A stretch of 64,000 nucleotides of DNA from contig NZ_JAWQJT010000001.1 in NCBI RefSeq assembly GCF_033441515.1, forward strand, positions 1,736,001 to 1,800,000. Direction: 5' to 3'. Numbering within the stretch: the stretch's first letter is position 1; every line of letters begins with the position of its first letter. Source of the DNA: Amycolatopsis solani (lineage in GTDB: Bacteria > Actinomycetota > Actinomycetes > Mycobacteriales > Pseudonocardiaceae). The notes below the pieces were generated by a model. The model had not been told where the DNA came from. It did no database searches and saw only the letters and a list, made by a program, of their open reading frames with translations. Shown here in pieces: positions 31,534-40,223 of the stretch. A program made the position numbers and the translations under genes.

Positions 31534-32919
31534 ATGGCCTTGCACCAGGGGAAAGCCGATCGCGACCGCACGGCCGGGACGAACCCGCTCTACGCGGGGG
31601 CGAACCCGGCGCTGGCGGCGGCTTTCGTGATGCCGCACGACAAGCTGCGCGACGACTCGCTGCCGCCGGACACCGCGCTGCAACTGGTGCGCGACGAGCT
31701 GATGCTCGACGGCAACGCGCGGCTCAACCTCGCCACGTTCGTCACGACGTGGATGGAGCCGCAGGCGCGCGAGCTGATGGCCGAGTGCGTCGACAAGAAC
31801 ATGATCGACAAGGACGAGTACCCGCAGACGGCCGAGCTGGAGCGGCGCTGCGTGAACATCCTCGCCGACCTGTGGCACGCCCCCGACCCCACGGACATCA
31901 TGGGCTGCTCGACGACCGGTTCGTCGGAAGCGTGCATGCTCGCCGGGATGGCGTTGAAGCGGCGCTGGTCGAAGCTCGGGCGCACCGGGAAGCCGAACCT
32001 GGTGATGGGCGTCAACGTCCAGGTCTGCTGGGAGAAGTTCTGCGAGTACTGGGAAGTCGAGCCGCGGCTGGTACCGATGGACGGCGACCGGTACCACCTC
32101 TCCGCCGAAGAAGCGGTCGCGCGCTGCGACGAGAACACGATCGGCGTGGTGGCCATCCTCGGCTCGACGTTCGACGGCAGCTACGAGCCGGTCGCGGAGA
32201 TCGCCGCGGCGCTGGACGCGCTGCAGGAGCGGACGGGCTGGGACATCCCGATGCACGTCGACGGCGCTTCGGGCGCGATGATCGCGCCGTTCCTCGACCC
32301 CGAGCTGGAGTGGGACTTCCGGCTGCCGCGGGTGGCGTCGATCAACACGTCCGGCCACAAGTACGGGCTCGTGTACCCGGGCGTCGGCTGGGTGATCTGG
32401 CGCGACCGGGCCGCGCTGCCGTCGGAGCTGGTGTTCAACGTCAACTACCTCGGCGGCGACATGCCGACGTTCGCGCTGAACTTCTCGCGCCCGGGCGCCG
32501 AAGTCGCGGCGCAGTACTACACGTTCGTCCGGCTCGGCCGGGACGGCTTCCGCGCGGTCCAGCAGGCCTCGCGGGACGTCGCGACGCACCTGTCGTCGAG
32601 GATCGCGGAGCTCGGACCCTTCTCGTTGCTGACGAAGGGCGACCAGCTGCCGGTGTTCGCGTTCACGACCCGCCCGGACGTGGGGTTCGACGTCTTCGAC
32701 GTGTCACGCCGCCTGCGCGAGCGGGGCTGGCTCGTGCCCGCGTACACGTTCCCGGAGAACCGGACGGACCTGGCGGTGCTGCGGATCGTCGTCCGCAACG
32801 GCTTCACGCACGACCTCGCGGACCTGCTGCTGGCGGACCTGGAGCGGGTGCTGCCGGAGCTGGCGGAGGAAGGCGGCCGCCCGCACGACCCAGCGAAGGC
32901 GACCGCTTTCCACCACTAG
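31534..32919 (+). CDS. gadB: Glutamate decarboxylase
   Basis: This 461-residue PLP enzyme converts glutamate to GABA and CO2. It has the group II decarboxylase features of bacterial/plant GAD: MGCSTTGSSEACMLAGMALK, MHVDGASGAMIAPF with the PLP-binding Asp, and the Schiff-base lysine in SINTSGHKYGL. An N-terminal segment (NPLYAGANPALAAAFVMPHD) and a C-terminal histidine pair (FHH at the end) correspond to the pH-response regions of E. coli GadB. ATG 31534 matches family length. No antiporter GadC is adjacent. Confidence 0.94.
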   Translation: MALHQGKADRDRTAGTNPLYAGANPALAAAFVMPHDKLRDDSLPPDTALQLVRDELMLDGNARLNLATFVTTWMEPQARELMAECVDKNMIDKDEYPQTAELERRCVNILADLWHAPDPTDIMGCSTTGSSEACMLAGMALKRRWSKLGRTGKPNLVMGVNVQVCWEKFCEYWEVEPRLVPMDGDRYHLSAEEAVARCDENTIGVVAILGSTFDGSYEPVAEIAAALDALQERTGWDIPMHVDGASGAMIAPFLDPELEWDFRLPRVASINTSGHKYGLVYPGVGWVIWRDRAALPSELVFNVNYLGGDMPTFALNFSRPGAEVAAQYYTFVRLGRDGFRAVQQASRDVATHLSSRIAELGPFSLLTKGDQLPVFAFTTRPDVGFDVFDVSRRLRERGWLVPAYTFPENRTDLAVLRIVVRNGFTHDLADLLLADLERVLPELAEEGGRPHDPAKATAFHH

Positions 32920-32923
32920 TGCG

Positions 32924-33985
32924 CTAGTGCCACGACTTGGCTCGGGCGTACTGGTTCGGCCAGCGCACTTCGGCGCCGAGTGCGTTCGCCGCGCGCAGCG
33001 GCCAGTGCGGGTCGCGCAGCAGCGCGCGGGCGAGGAAGACGGCGTCCGCTTCGCCACCGGCGACGATGTCCTCGGCCTGCTGCGGGTTGGTGATCATGCC
33101 GACCGCGCCGGTCGGGAGTCCGGCCTCGGTCCGGATCCGCTCGGCGAACGGCACCTGGTAGCCGGGGCCGACGGGGATGTCCGGGTGCGGGGTGTTGCCG
33201 CCGGACGAGGTGTCGATGAGGTCGATCCCGCGCTCGGCCAGCAACTTCGCGAGCCGGACGGACTCGTCGACGGTCCACCCGCCGTCGGTCCAGTCGGTCG
33301 CGGAGAGCCGGGCGAACAGGGGAAGCGGGGTCGTCGCCCGCACCGCGTCGGCGATCTCCAGCGCCAGCCGGGTGCGGCCCTCGAAGTCGCCGCCGTAGCG
33401 GTCGGTGCGGGAGTTGGACAGCGGCGACAGGAACTGGTGCACGAGGTAGCCGTGCGCGAAGTGCAGCTCGAGCACGTCGAAGCCGACGTCCTGCGCTTTC
33501 TCGGCGGCGGTGGCGAAGGCTTGGGGGAGCGCGCTGACTTCGTCGGTGGTCAGCGTGCGCGGGGTGGCGTACTCGCCGAACGCGGTCGCGGACGGTCCGA
33601 CGCTCTCCCAGCCGCCGTCCTCGGGCGGAACGCTGCCGGTCCCCTCCCACGGCCGCCGCGTCGACGCCTTGCGGCCGGCGTGGGCGAGCTGCATCCCGAT
33701 GGCGGTGCCCTGACCGTGCACGAACCCGACGATCCGCCGCCACGCTTCGGCTTGGGCGTCGGTCCAGATGCCGGTGTCCTGCGGACTGATCCGGCCTTCA
33801 GAAGTGACGGCGGTGGCCTCGGTCATGACGAGCCCCGCCCCACCGGCGGCGAACTGACCGAGGTGGACGAGGTGCCAGTCGTTCGGCACGCCATCGCTGG
33901 CGGAGTACTGGCACATCGGCGACACCCAGGCACGGTTCGGCAGAGTAAGGCCACGGACGGTGATCGGGCTGAAGAGTCGGCTCAC
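32924..33985 (-). CDS. NADH:flavin oxidoreductase, old yellow enzyme (YqjM class)
   Basis: This 353-residue TIM-barrel flavoenzyme begins VSRLFSPITVRGLTLPNR. It shows the YqjM-class marks: SPMCQYSASDG, MQLAHAGRKAST (His pair), HFAHGYLVHQFLSPLSN with RTDRYGG, and AVGMITNPQQAEDI (phosphate site). OYEs reduce activated C=C bonds with NAD(P)H. GTG 33985 is used because upstream the frame runs into repetitive non-coding DNA. Substrate unknown. Confidence 0.93.
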   Translation of the reverse strand: MSRLFSPITVRGLTLPNRAWVSPMCQYSASDGVPNDWHLVHLGQFAAGGAGLVMTEATAVTSEGRISPQDTGIWTDAQAEAWRRIVGFVHGQGTAIGMQLAHAGRKASTRRPWEGTGSVPPEDGGWESVGPSATAFGEYATPRTLTTDEVSALPQAFATAAEKAQDVGFDVLELHFAHGYLVHQFLSPLSNSRTDRYGGDFEGRTRLALEIADAVRATTPLPLFARLSATDWTDGGWTVDESVRLAKLLAERGIDLIDTSSGGNTPHPDIPVGPGYQVPFAERIRTEAGLPTGAVGMITNPQQAEDIVAGGEADAVFLARALLRDPHWPLRAANALGAEVRWPNQYARAKSWH

Positions 33986-34113
33986 ATCTGGATCAACGAC
34001 CCGGGCCCGCACTCTCTTCCCGCGCACCCTCTGCCCGCCGCTCGCTTCGGCTTGGTCTGGCTCCGCCTTGCCCTGGTTTGGCCCTGTTCGCCGCGGTTCG
34101 CCCGCTGGTGAAG

Positions 34114-34166
34114 GTCGCGAATGACTCATTCGGGACCTGGGACGTCCCGAATGAGTCATTCGCGAC
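34114..34166. repeat. Long inverted repeat, copy 1, core AATGACTCATT
   Basis: Perfect 23-bp arms (34114-34136 and 34144-34166), each with the core AATGACTCATTCGGGAC or its complement, around a 7-base loop CTGGGAC. Flanked by GGTGAAG on the left and ACACCGC on the right, as in copy 2. Likely an extragenic palindromic repeat or terminator. Confidence 0.85.
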
Positions 34167-34457
34167 ACCGCTCGGCCTACTTGCGCCGCTCGGCCCGCCT
34201 CGCCCGGCCCCGCCCGTCCGCTCCGCGGGCCCACCCGCTCCGCGGGCCCACCCGCCCCGCGGGCCCCACCCGCCCCGCGCCGCCCGGCCCGCCTGCGCCG
34301 CCCGGCCCGCCTCGCCCGTCCGCACCACCCGCCCGCTCCGCTGGCCCCACCCGCCCCGCGCCACCCCGGCCAGCGCGCCGGTCCCCGCCTCGCCGCACCC
34401 ACCTGGCTCCGCCGGTCCAGCCCGCGCCAGCGGGCCCCGGTTCGCCAGCTGGTGAAG
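34167..34457. repeat. Strand-biased CCCGCC-rich low-complexity spacer
   Basis: About 290 bases composed mainly of C/G with C strongly favoured on this strand, in irregular repeats of GCCCGCC, GGGCCCACC and CCCGCTCCG. No coding character is seen in any frame beyond proline/arginine/alanine runs. Confidence 0.75.
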
Positions 34458-34510
34458 GTCGCCAATGACTCATTCGGGACCTGGGAGGTCCCGAATGAGT
34501 CATTCGCGAC
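34458..34510. repeat. Long inverted repeat, copy 2, core AATGACTCATT
   Basis: 23-bp arms (34458-34480 and 34488-34510) with one mismatch, and loop CTGGGAG. The surrounding 15-20 bases on both sides match copy 1, so the whole unit, not only the hairpin, was duplicated. Confidence 0.85.
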
Positions 34511-34631
34511 ACCGCCCGGCCCGCCCGCGCCGCCCGGCCCGCGCCGCGCCGCGCCGCCTGGCCCCGGCTCGGGACGTGCTTGGCGTCTCTTCCCGTCGCC
34601 AGGGCCTCTACCGGCGAGTAACGTCGACCAC

Positions 34632-35258
34632 ATGGGTGTCGCTGCTGACGAACGCCAGGCCTTGAGCTCCCTCCTCGCCGAACTCGGGCCCAACGCGCCC
34701 ACGTTGTGCGAGGGGTGGACCACCCGTGACCTCGCCGCGCACCTCGTCGTGCGCGAGCACCGTCCCGACGCCGCGCCCGGGATCGTCATCCCGGCTCTCG
34801 CCGGGCACACCCAGAAAGTCCAGGACCGCTACGCCGCCAAGCCGTGGGCGGAGCTGGTCGGGCAGGTCAAAAGCGGCCCGTCCAAGTTCTGGCCGACCTC
34901 GATCGGTCCGCTCGACGAGCTGACCAACACCGCCGAGTTCCTCGTCCACCACGAGGACGTCCGGCGCGCGCAGCCCGGCTGGGAACCCCGGCCCGCCGAC
35001 GGCACGCGGGACGCCGCCGCCTGGAAGTCGGCGAAACAGGCCGCCAAGCTCAACCTTCGCAAGGCGCCCGTCGGTGTCACACTGCGGACGAAAGACGGCC
35101 GCGAAGCCGCCGTCAAGACCGGGCCCGATCCCGTCACCGTCGTCGGCGAACCGATCGATCTGCTGCTGTTCGTGTTCGGCCGCGACGCCACGCACCTCGA
35201 CTTCGAGGGCGACGCGGCCGCCGTCACGAAGCTGCAGGCCGTGAACCGTGGACTCTGA
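34632..35258 (+). CDS. TIGR03085-family protein (maleylpyruvate-isomerase-like/DinB fold)
   Basis: This 208-residue protein shows the actinobacterial mycothiol-dependent or metal-binding DinB-like pattern. It has LCEGWTTRDLAAHLVVREHRPDA with a metal-site histidine, then LVHHEDVRRAQPGW with HHED supplying more ligands, and a C-terminal FGRDATHLDFEG (the usual position is FGRxxAxxVxxxG). Relatives are mycothiol-dependent maleylpyruvate isomerases; this shorter family has no proven reaction. ATG 34632 is the start because upstream sequence is repeat DNA. Its last 35 bp overlap the convergent membrane-protein gene. Confidence 0.88.
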   Translation: MGVAADERQALSSLLAELGPNAPTLCEGWTTRDLAAHLVVREHRPDAAPGIVIPALAGHTQKVQDRYAAKPWAELVGQVKSGPSKFWPTSIGPLDELTNTAEFLVHHEDVRRAQPGWEPRPADGTRDAAAWKSAKQAAKLNLRKAPVGVTLRTKDGREAAVKTGPDPVTVVGEPIDLLLFVFGRDATHLDFEGDAAAVTKLQAVNRGL

Positions 35259-35922
35259 CTGACACCCAGCGCCCCACCGGCAGCGCGACCACGATCGCAG
35301 CCAGCACCAGGTGCACGGCCATGAACGCGACCGCGGCCGGCACGCTCGGCGGGCCGCCGAGGAACACGATCATGTGCGACGCCCACTTCAGCTCGGTCGG
35401 CTTCGAACCCGCCGCCCAGACGTCGTTGAGCGCCCAGAACGTCAGGTCGTTCGCGCCGGAAATCACCACCAGGATCGACGCGATCCCGACCTTGAGCACG
35501 TTCGCCGTCCGCGCGCCGCCGAGGCGGTAGGCCAGCAGCGCGAACAGCACGATGAACGTCGTCACGAACAGCTCGAACTGGTACACCGGCTGGAAGGCGT
35601 CGTCCGAAGACGACGACCGCGCGAACTCCTGCACCCGCATCACCAGCTCGGTGTCCAAATAGGACATGTAGACGAACACGGCGAACACGATCAACGCCGG
35701 CCCGTACCGCCCGCGCGGGAACAGCGAGACCGTCAGCACCGCGAAGACGAACGGGCACAGCTTGAACGCCCAGTCGCCGACGTTGTCCAGCGTCTGGTCC
35801 GGCGGCAGCACCACCATGATCAGCAGCGCGGTGACCACCGCCGGGACGGCGGCCACCAGCCACAGCCACTGCCGCCGCCGGTACAGGGCGGCGAGCGGGC
35901 CGGGCGATTCCAAGAGCGTCAC
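35224..35922 (-). CDS. Membrane protein coupled to the carbamoyltransferase
   Basis: This 232-residue protein has six or seven hydrophobic segments (for example WLWLVAAVPAVVTALLIMVVL and FELFVTTFIVLFALLAYRL) joined by short loops, one of them acidic and serine-rich (ARSSSSDDAFQP). No family is recognised. GTG 35922 overlaps the carbamoyltransferase stop by 4 bp, so the two proteins are made together. A role as membrane partner or acyltransferase/exporter for the carbamoylated product is only a guess from context. Confidence 0.8.
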   Translation of the reverse strand: MTLLESPGPLAALYRRRQWLWLVAAVPAVVTALLIMVVLPPDQTLDNVGDWAFKLCPFVFAVLTVSLFPRGRYGPALIVFAVFVYMSYLDTELVMRVQEFARSSSSDDAFQPVYQFELFVTTFIVLFALLAYRLGGARTANVLKVGIASILVVISGANDLTFWALNDVWAAGSKPTELKWASHMIVFLGGPPSVPAAVAFMAVHLVLAAIVVALPVGRWVSVRVHGSRPAAS

Positions 35923-37718
35923 AGTTCCTTCTCCACCCAGAACGGTCCGAGGGCCAGCGCGTCGACGTCGGTCTTCAGGTAGCACGCGATCGCGTCGGCC
36001 GGGCTGGCCACGATCGGCTCGTTGTTGTCGTTGAACGAGGTGTTGACGACCATCGGCACCCCGGTCAGCTTCTCGAACTCGCTGATCATCCGGTAGTACA
36101 GCGGGTTGTCGGTACGGCTCACAGTCTGCACCCGCGCGGTGCCGTCGACGTGCGTGATCGCCGGGACCTCGGCGCGCTTGTCCGGCAGGACGTCGAACAC
36201 CAGCAGCATCACCGGTGACGGGTAGTCGCTGACGAAGTACTCGCCCGCGCGCTCTTCCAGGCACGAAGGCGCGAACGGCCGGAACGCCTCGCGGTGCTTC
36301 ACCTTCTCGTTCATCCGCGTCTTCGACTCCGGGTCGCGCGGGTCGGCGACGAGCGACCGGTTGCCCAGCGCCCGCGGGCCGCACTCCATCCGGCCCTGCA
36401 CCCAGCCGACGATCTTGCCCTCGGCCACCTTCGCCGCCGTGTGCGCGGCGATGTCGCCGACGCGCTCGTACTCGACGCCGGCGTCCTGCAGCGCCAGCTC
36501 CATCTCGGCCTCGGTGTAGTCCGGGCCGGTGTAGGTGTAGCCGTCGCGCGGGCGCGGCTTGCCGTACTTCGACACCGAGACGTCGAGCGCCGCGCCGAGC
36601 GCGCAGCCGTCGTCGGCCGCCGCGGGCTGGGCGAAGAAGTCCTCGAACGGCGTTTCCAGCAGGATCCGCCCGTTCATGACGCTGTTCAACGCGACCCCGC
36701 CGGCCACGCACAGCCGCTTCGAGCCCGTCTCGCGCTGGAGCCACCGCGCCAGGTGCAGGCCGGCTTCTTCGAGCGTCACCTGCAGCGCGTACGCGATGTC
36801 GCAGTAGTGCTGGGGAACGGGGTTCGCCGCCGTGACGCGGGTTTTCGGCCGCGCGGGACCGAAGGTGTCGGTGAACTTCCGGGACATCACGTGCTTGCCG
36901 GTGCGGTGGTGGCCGAACCAGGACAGGTCCAGCTCGAACCCGCCGTCGTCGCCGAGGTGGATCAGCTGCTTGAACGCGTCGACGTAGGTGTCTTCGCCCA
37001 GCGGCGCGAGGCCCATGATCTTGCCTTCGTCGCGGGTCGGGTAGAAGCCGAGGTAACCGGTGACGCCGGCGTACATCGCGCCCAGCGAGTGCGGGAACTT
37101 GATCCGCCGCAGGTCCACGATCCGGTTGCCGCGGCCGTGCGCGAGGTAGGTCGCCGTGCCGTCGCTGCCGATGCCGTCGAAGGTGAGCACCGCCGACTCG
37201 TCCCACGGCGAGATGAAGTACCCGCTGGCCGCGTGCGCGCGGTGGTGGTCGACGAGGTGCGTCTTGAACTTCGTCGGCCCGGTCCAGCCGACGGCCGCCT
37301 TGACGTCGTCGGCCAGCGTGTAGGACCGCTTGATGTGCGCGAGGACCGCGCCGCCGACGTGGTAGTCGTCGTGGCCCTTCCCGCCGCCGGTCCGGAACGT
37401 GTCGACCATGCCCGCCGACTTGCCGCCCTCGTCGCCGTTCGCGTTGCGGAAGACGTCGAGCGTGCCGGGGAAGTACCGCGCGAACACCTTGGCCGCGTGG
37501 ATGCCTTCCTTCCAGCGCTGCCAGTAGTAGGCCACGTGGTCGACGTCCGCGAGGGTGATCCCGGCGCGCTCCAGGCAGAACTTGATGGCCTCGGCGGGAA
37601 AGCCGCCGTCGTGCTTCACGCGGGTGAAGCGCTCCTCCTCGGCGAACGCGACGATCTCGCCGTCGCGCACGAGTGCCGCCGCCGAGTCGTGCACCCGGCT
37701 GATGCCCAGTACGTACAT
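35919..37718 (-). CDS. Carbamoyltransferase, NodU/CmcH family
   Basis: This 599-residue protein has the two-domain layout of NodU/CmcH/TobZ O-carbamoyltransferases. The Kae1-like N-terminal domain has VLGISRVHDSAAALV, the metal histidines in LVDHHRAHAASGYF, and VLTFDGIGSDGTATY. The YrdC-like C-terminal domain has GRMECGPRALGNRSLVADPR and VNTSFNDNNEPIV. Such enzymes activate carbamoyl phosphate with ATP and transfer carbamoyl to a hydroxyl of a sugar or natural product. The surrounding glycosyltransferase, ATP-grasp and GNAT genes suggest carbamoylation of an envelope or secreted glycoconjugate. It precedes the membrane-protein gene with a 4-bp overlap. Confidence 0.94.
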   Translation of the reverse strand: MYVLGISRVHDSAAALVRDGEIVAFAEEERFTRVKHDGGFPAEAIKFCLERAGITLADVDHVAYYWQRWKEGIHAAKVFARYFPGTLDVFRNANGDEGGKSAGMVDTFRTGGGKGHDDYHVGGAVLAHIKRSYTLADDVKAAVGWTGPTKFKTHLVDHHRAHAASGYFISPWDESAVLTFDGIGSDGTATYLAHGRGNRIVDLRRIKFPHSLGAMYAGVTGYLGFYPTRDEGKIMGLAPLGEDTYVDAFKQLIHLGDDGGFELDLSWFGHHRTGKHVMSRKFTDTFGPARPKTRVTAANPVPQHYCDIAYALQVTLEEAGLHLARWLQRETGSKRLCVAGGVALNSVMNGRILLETPFEDFFAQPAAADDGCALGAALDVSVSKYGKPRPRDGYTYTGPDYTEAEMELALQDAGVEYERVGDIAAHTAAKVAEGKIVGWVQGRMECGPRALGNRSLVADPRDPESKTRMNEKVKHREAFRPFAPSCLEERAGEYFVSDYPSPVMLLVFDVLPDKRAEVPAITHVDGTARVQTVSRTDNPLYYRMISEFEKLTGVPMVVNTSFNDNNEPIVASPADAIACYLKTDVDALALGPFWVEKEL

Positions 37719-37734
37719 GATTCCTCCCAGTGGT

Positions 37735-38985
37735 TCAGTGCCGGCGGACCAGGCGCCGCAGCACGGCCGCCTTCACCGCGAGCGCGAGGACGAGCGCGGC
37801 GAACCCGCCGACCGGTCCGAGGACGGGGACGAGCAGCACCGCGCCCACGGCGGTGGCGACGAGCGAAACGACGGCGGTGCCGGACGTCAGCGTCAGCACC
37901 TTGCTGTTGGTGTTTTCGATCAGGAAGCCCGCGTACAGCCCGGTCGCGTACAGCGCCGTCTCGACGAGCACGAGCACCCCGAGGACGACGTAGGCGTCTT
38001 CCGCCGCGAGGAAAGCGCGGGTCCCGGGGATGGCGAGACCCGCGCCGAGCAGGAGGACCACGGCGATCCCGGCGCGTTCGACCAGCCGCAGCAGCGCGCC
38101 CGCCCGCGCCCGCCCGGCCGCCGCGCCCGTACCGCGCATCCGCCGCGACGCCGCCGGCTGGTGCAGCTTGAGCTGGTAGTACAGCAGCGAGCAGAACGCG
38201 CTCGACACCAGCAGCGCCAGGTAGAACGGGCCGCTGTCGGTGGTCCGGCCGGACAGCGCGAGCACCGCGAACACGACCGACGTCGAGATGACGTCGAGCA
38301 GCTCGGTCAGGCCGAGCAGGACCGTGCTCCGGCCGAACGCGGGCAGCAGCCGGTGCCCCGGTACCCCGCCGCCGCGCAGCCACGGCCGGGGCAGCAGGGC
38401 GACCGACGTACCGAGGATGACGAGGAGCCCGCCCAGCAGCACCGCCAAGTGCGTCTCCGGTGGCCAGCGCACCGCCCACGTCACACACGTCACGACGCCG
38501 ACCACGACCGAGCCGGCGGCGAACGCCAGTGCGTCCAAAGTGGACTTCTCGCGCAACCGGTGCAGGCCGGACACCGTCATCAGCAGCCCGCCGGAGATCG
38601 ACCAGGCCGCCGCCGTCAGGTACAGCGCCGCGTCCGACCGCGGTGCCACCACCAGCGCGGCGGCCGTCGCGGCCAGCACCGCCAGCACCGGCACCGCGGC
38701 GAGCCGGACCGCGAGCGCCGCGACGGCGTCCCGGGTCCGGTGCAGCCGCGGCAGGCTCTTCAGCGCGGACTTCTCCGCGGCGGCCGGCACGAAGTTGAGC
38801 CAGGTCATCAGGCCGAGCGCGTTCGCGAAGCGCCCGTAGTCGCGGGCGCCCCACGCCGTGATCAGGACCAGCCCCATCACCTGCACCGACAGCCGGAACA
38901 CGCCCCGGCCGGCGAGCAGGCGCAGCACCACCGCGGGCCGTGGCGGCGCCACGACCGGTGCGGCGGCGACCGAAGGCCCCGTCAC
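37735..38985 (-). CDS. Polysaccharide flippase-like membrane protein
   Basis: This 416-residue membrane protein has about twelve hydrophobic segments. Its N-terminus (VVLRLLAGRGVFRLSVQVMG, then WGARDYGRFANALGLMTWLNF) is reminiscent of Wzx/MurJ-type lipid-linked oligosaccharide flippases. GTG 38985 overlaps the ATP-grasp stop by 4 bp, and the carbamoyltransferase starts 16 bp after its stop. The likely cargo is a polyprenyl-linked sugar or glycopeptide made by the neighbouring genes; this is inferred. Confidence 0.82.
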   Translation of the reverse strand: MTGPSVAAAPVVAPPRPAVVLRLLAGRGVFRLSVQVMGLVLITAWGARDYGRFANALGLMTWLNFVPAAAEKSALKSLPRLHRTRDAVAALAVRLAAVPVLAVLAATAAALVVAPRSDAALYLTAAAWSISGGLLMTVSGLHRLREKSTLDALAFAAGSVVVGVVTCVTWAVRWPPETHLAVLLGGLLVILGTSVALLPRPWLRGGGVPGHRLLPAFGRSTVLLGLTELLDVISTSVVFAVLALSGRTTDSGPFYLALLVSSAFCSLLYYQLKLHQPAASRRMRGTGAAAGRARAGALLRLVERAGIAVVLLLGAGLAIPGTRAFLAAEDAYVVLGVLVLVETALYATGLYAGFLIENTNSKVLTLTSGTAVVSLVATAVGAVLLVPVLGPVGGFAALVLALAVKAAVLRRLVRRH

Positions 38986-40223
38986 GGCAGGGGTACCGCC
39001 ATGTCCTGGTCGTGCAGCAGGAACTTCAGCGTGCCGCGCACGGCGTTCTCCGCGCTGAGCAGCTCCGGCACCGAGTCCGCGGTGAGCACCACGTACCCGA
39101 GCTTGTGCCCCGCCTGCTCGTAGGGCCGGACGAACGAACCCTCGTCGGCGAACAGGTGCAGGCCCACCAGCCCGGGCAGCGCGCGCACGTCGGCCACACC
39201 GTCCACCCGGGACAGGTGCCCGCCGCGGTCGGACGCCAGGATGTGCACCAGCGTCGGCTTCGGCTCGTGCAGGTCCAGCCGCACCTCGTCGCCGGTGGCG
39301 GCGGCGATCCCGGCCGCGATCAGGTCGGCGCCGTGGCAGTGCGCGATCGCTTCCGCCAGCCCGTTGCCGCCCATCCGGGCGCCCATCTCGATGAGGTAGA
39401 GCCGCCCGTCGCGGCCGAGCACGGCGTCGAGCGTCAGCGGTCCGGTCCGGTAGCCGAGCTCGGTGCAGATCTGGTCGAGGGCTTCGATCAGGCTGAGCTC
39501 GACGTCGGCGGGCAGCTCGGCGGGCAGCAGGTGCGACGACGTCACGAAGAACGGCGGCGGCGTGAGCACCCGCTCGGTCACGGCGTGGAAGACGATCCGG
39601 CCGTCGACGACGAGCGCCTCGATGGTGAAGTGCGAGCCGTCCAGGTGCTCCTCCACGACCAGGCGGCCGGACGGCGAGAACGCCAGCGACTCGGTGAACG
39701 CCGTGGTCAGCCGGCCCGGTCCCGCGCACGAGACGACCCCGCGGCTGCCCGAGGAGTCGACCGGCTTGACCAGCGCCGGGAAGCGCAGCTGCTGGGCGGC
39801 GTGGACGAGCTCCGGGCCGGGACGGCCGTCGACGCTGCGGTAGCTCGGCAGGCCCAGGTGATCGCACAGCGCGCGGAACACCGCCTTGTCCGTCGACGCC
39901 TCCACCGCGTACCGCGGCAGGGGATCGGGCAGGCCCCAGTGGCGGGTCAGCCACGCCAGCGCCGGCAGGCCGACGTCGCTGGCCGGGCAGAGCACGCCCG
40001 CGAGGTCGCGGCGGCCCTCCAGTGCCGCCGCGATCTGCTCCGGTGCCCGCACGCTGACCTGCAGGAACTCGTCCGCGTACGCCACCGCGGGCGCGGTGGG
40101 CCGGACGTCGACGCAGAGCGTGCGGAACCCCAGCTCCCGCGCCCGCTCGTAGGTGCTGACCGAACCGTCCGCGCCCCCCAGGATCACCAGGGTTCTCGCG
40201 GGGTCCTTCTTCGAACTGGTCAC
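38982..40223 (-). CDS. ATP-grasp ligase
   Basis: This 413-residue protein has a Rossmann-like pre-ATP-grasp domain (TLVILGGADGSVSTYERARELG) and an ATP-grasp fold: the helix ASTDKAVFRALCDHLGLPSY, the ATP lysine in FPALVKPVDSSGSRGVV, the strand VEEHLDGSHFTIEALVVDG, and the metal site LIEMGARMGGNGLAEAIAHC. Such enzymes form an acyl phosphate and couple it to an amine, as in amino-acid ligases. The substrate is unknown. It sits between the GT2 and flippase-like genes, with 4-bp overlaps on both sides, so amino-acid decoration of a sugar-lipid is a reasonable guess. Confidence 0.92.
   Translation of the reverse strand: MTSSKKDPARTLVILGGADGSVSTYERARELGFRTLCVDVRPTAPAVAYADEFLQVSVRAPEQIAAALEGRRDLAGVLCPASDVGLPALAWLTRHWGLPDPLPRYAVEASTDKAVFRALCDHLGLPSYRSVDGRPGPELVHAAQQLRFPALVKPVDSSGSRGVVSCAGPGRLTTAFTESLAFSPSGRLVVEEHLDGSHFTIEALVVDGRIVFHAVTERVLTPPPFFVTSSHLLPAELPADVELSLIEALDQICTELGYRTGPLTLDAVLGRDGRLYLIEMGARMGGNGLAEAIAHCHGADLIAAGIAAATGDEVRLDLHEPKPTLVHILASDRGGHLSRVDGVADVRALPGLVGLHLFADEGSFVRPYEQAGHKLGYVVLTADSVPELLSAENAVRGTLKFLLHDQDMAVPLP

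Larger units (their letters stand above)
33986..34631. other. 646-bp non-coding block of repeats and C-rich low-complexity DNA
   Basis: This gap between OYE and the TIGR03085-like gene contains no believable gene. It holds two copies of a unit of about 85 bp, each with a long inverted repeat, separated by about 290 bp of strand-asymmetric CCCGCC-rich sequence. Open frames on both strands translate to the same phrase (VANDSFGTW, NESFAT) because they read the repeat, not because they code. Confidence 0.8.

Noticed and set aside
33993..34512. Open frames on both strands containing VANDSFGTW/NESFAT phrases
   Set aside because: They read through the inverted-repeat copies and C-rich spacer; the same phrase appears on both strands because the arms are complementary. 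No ribosome site or family match.
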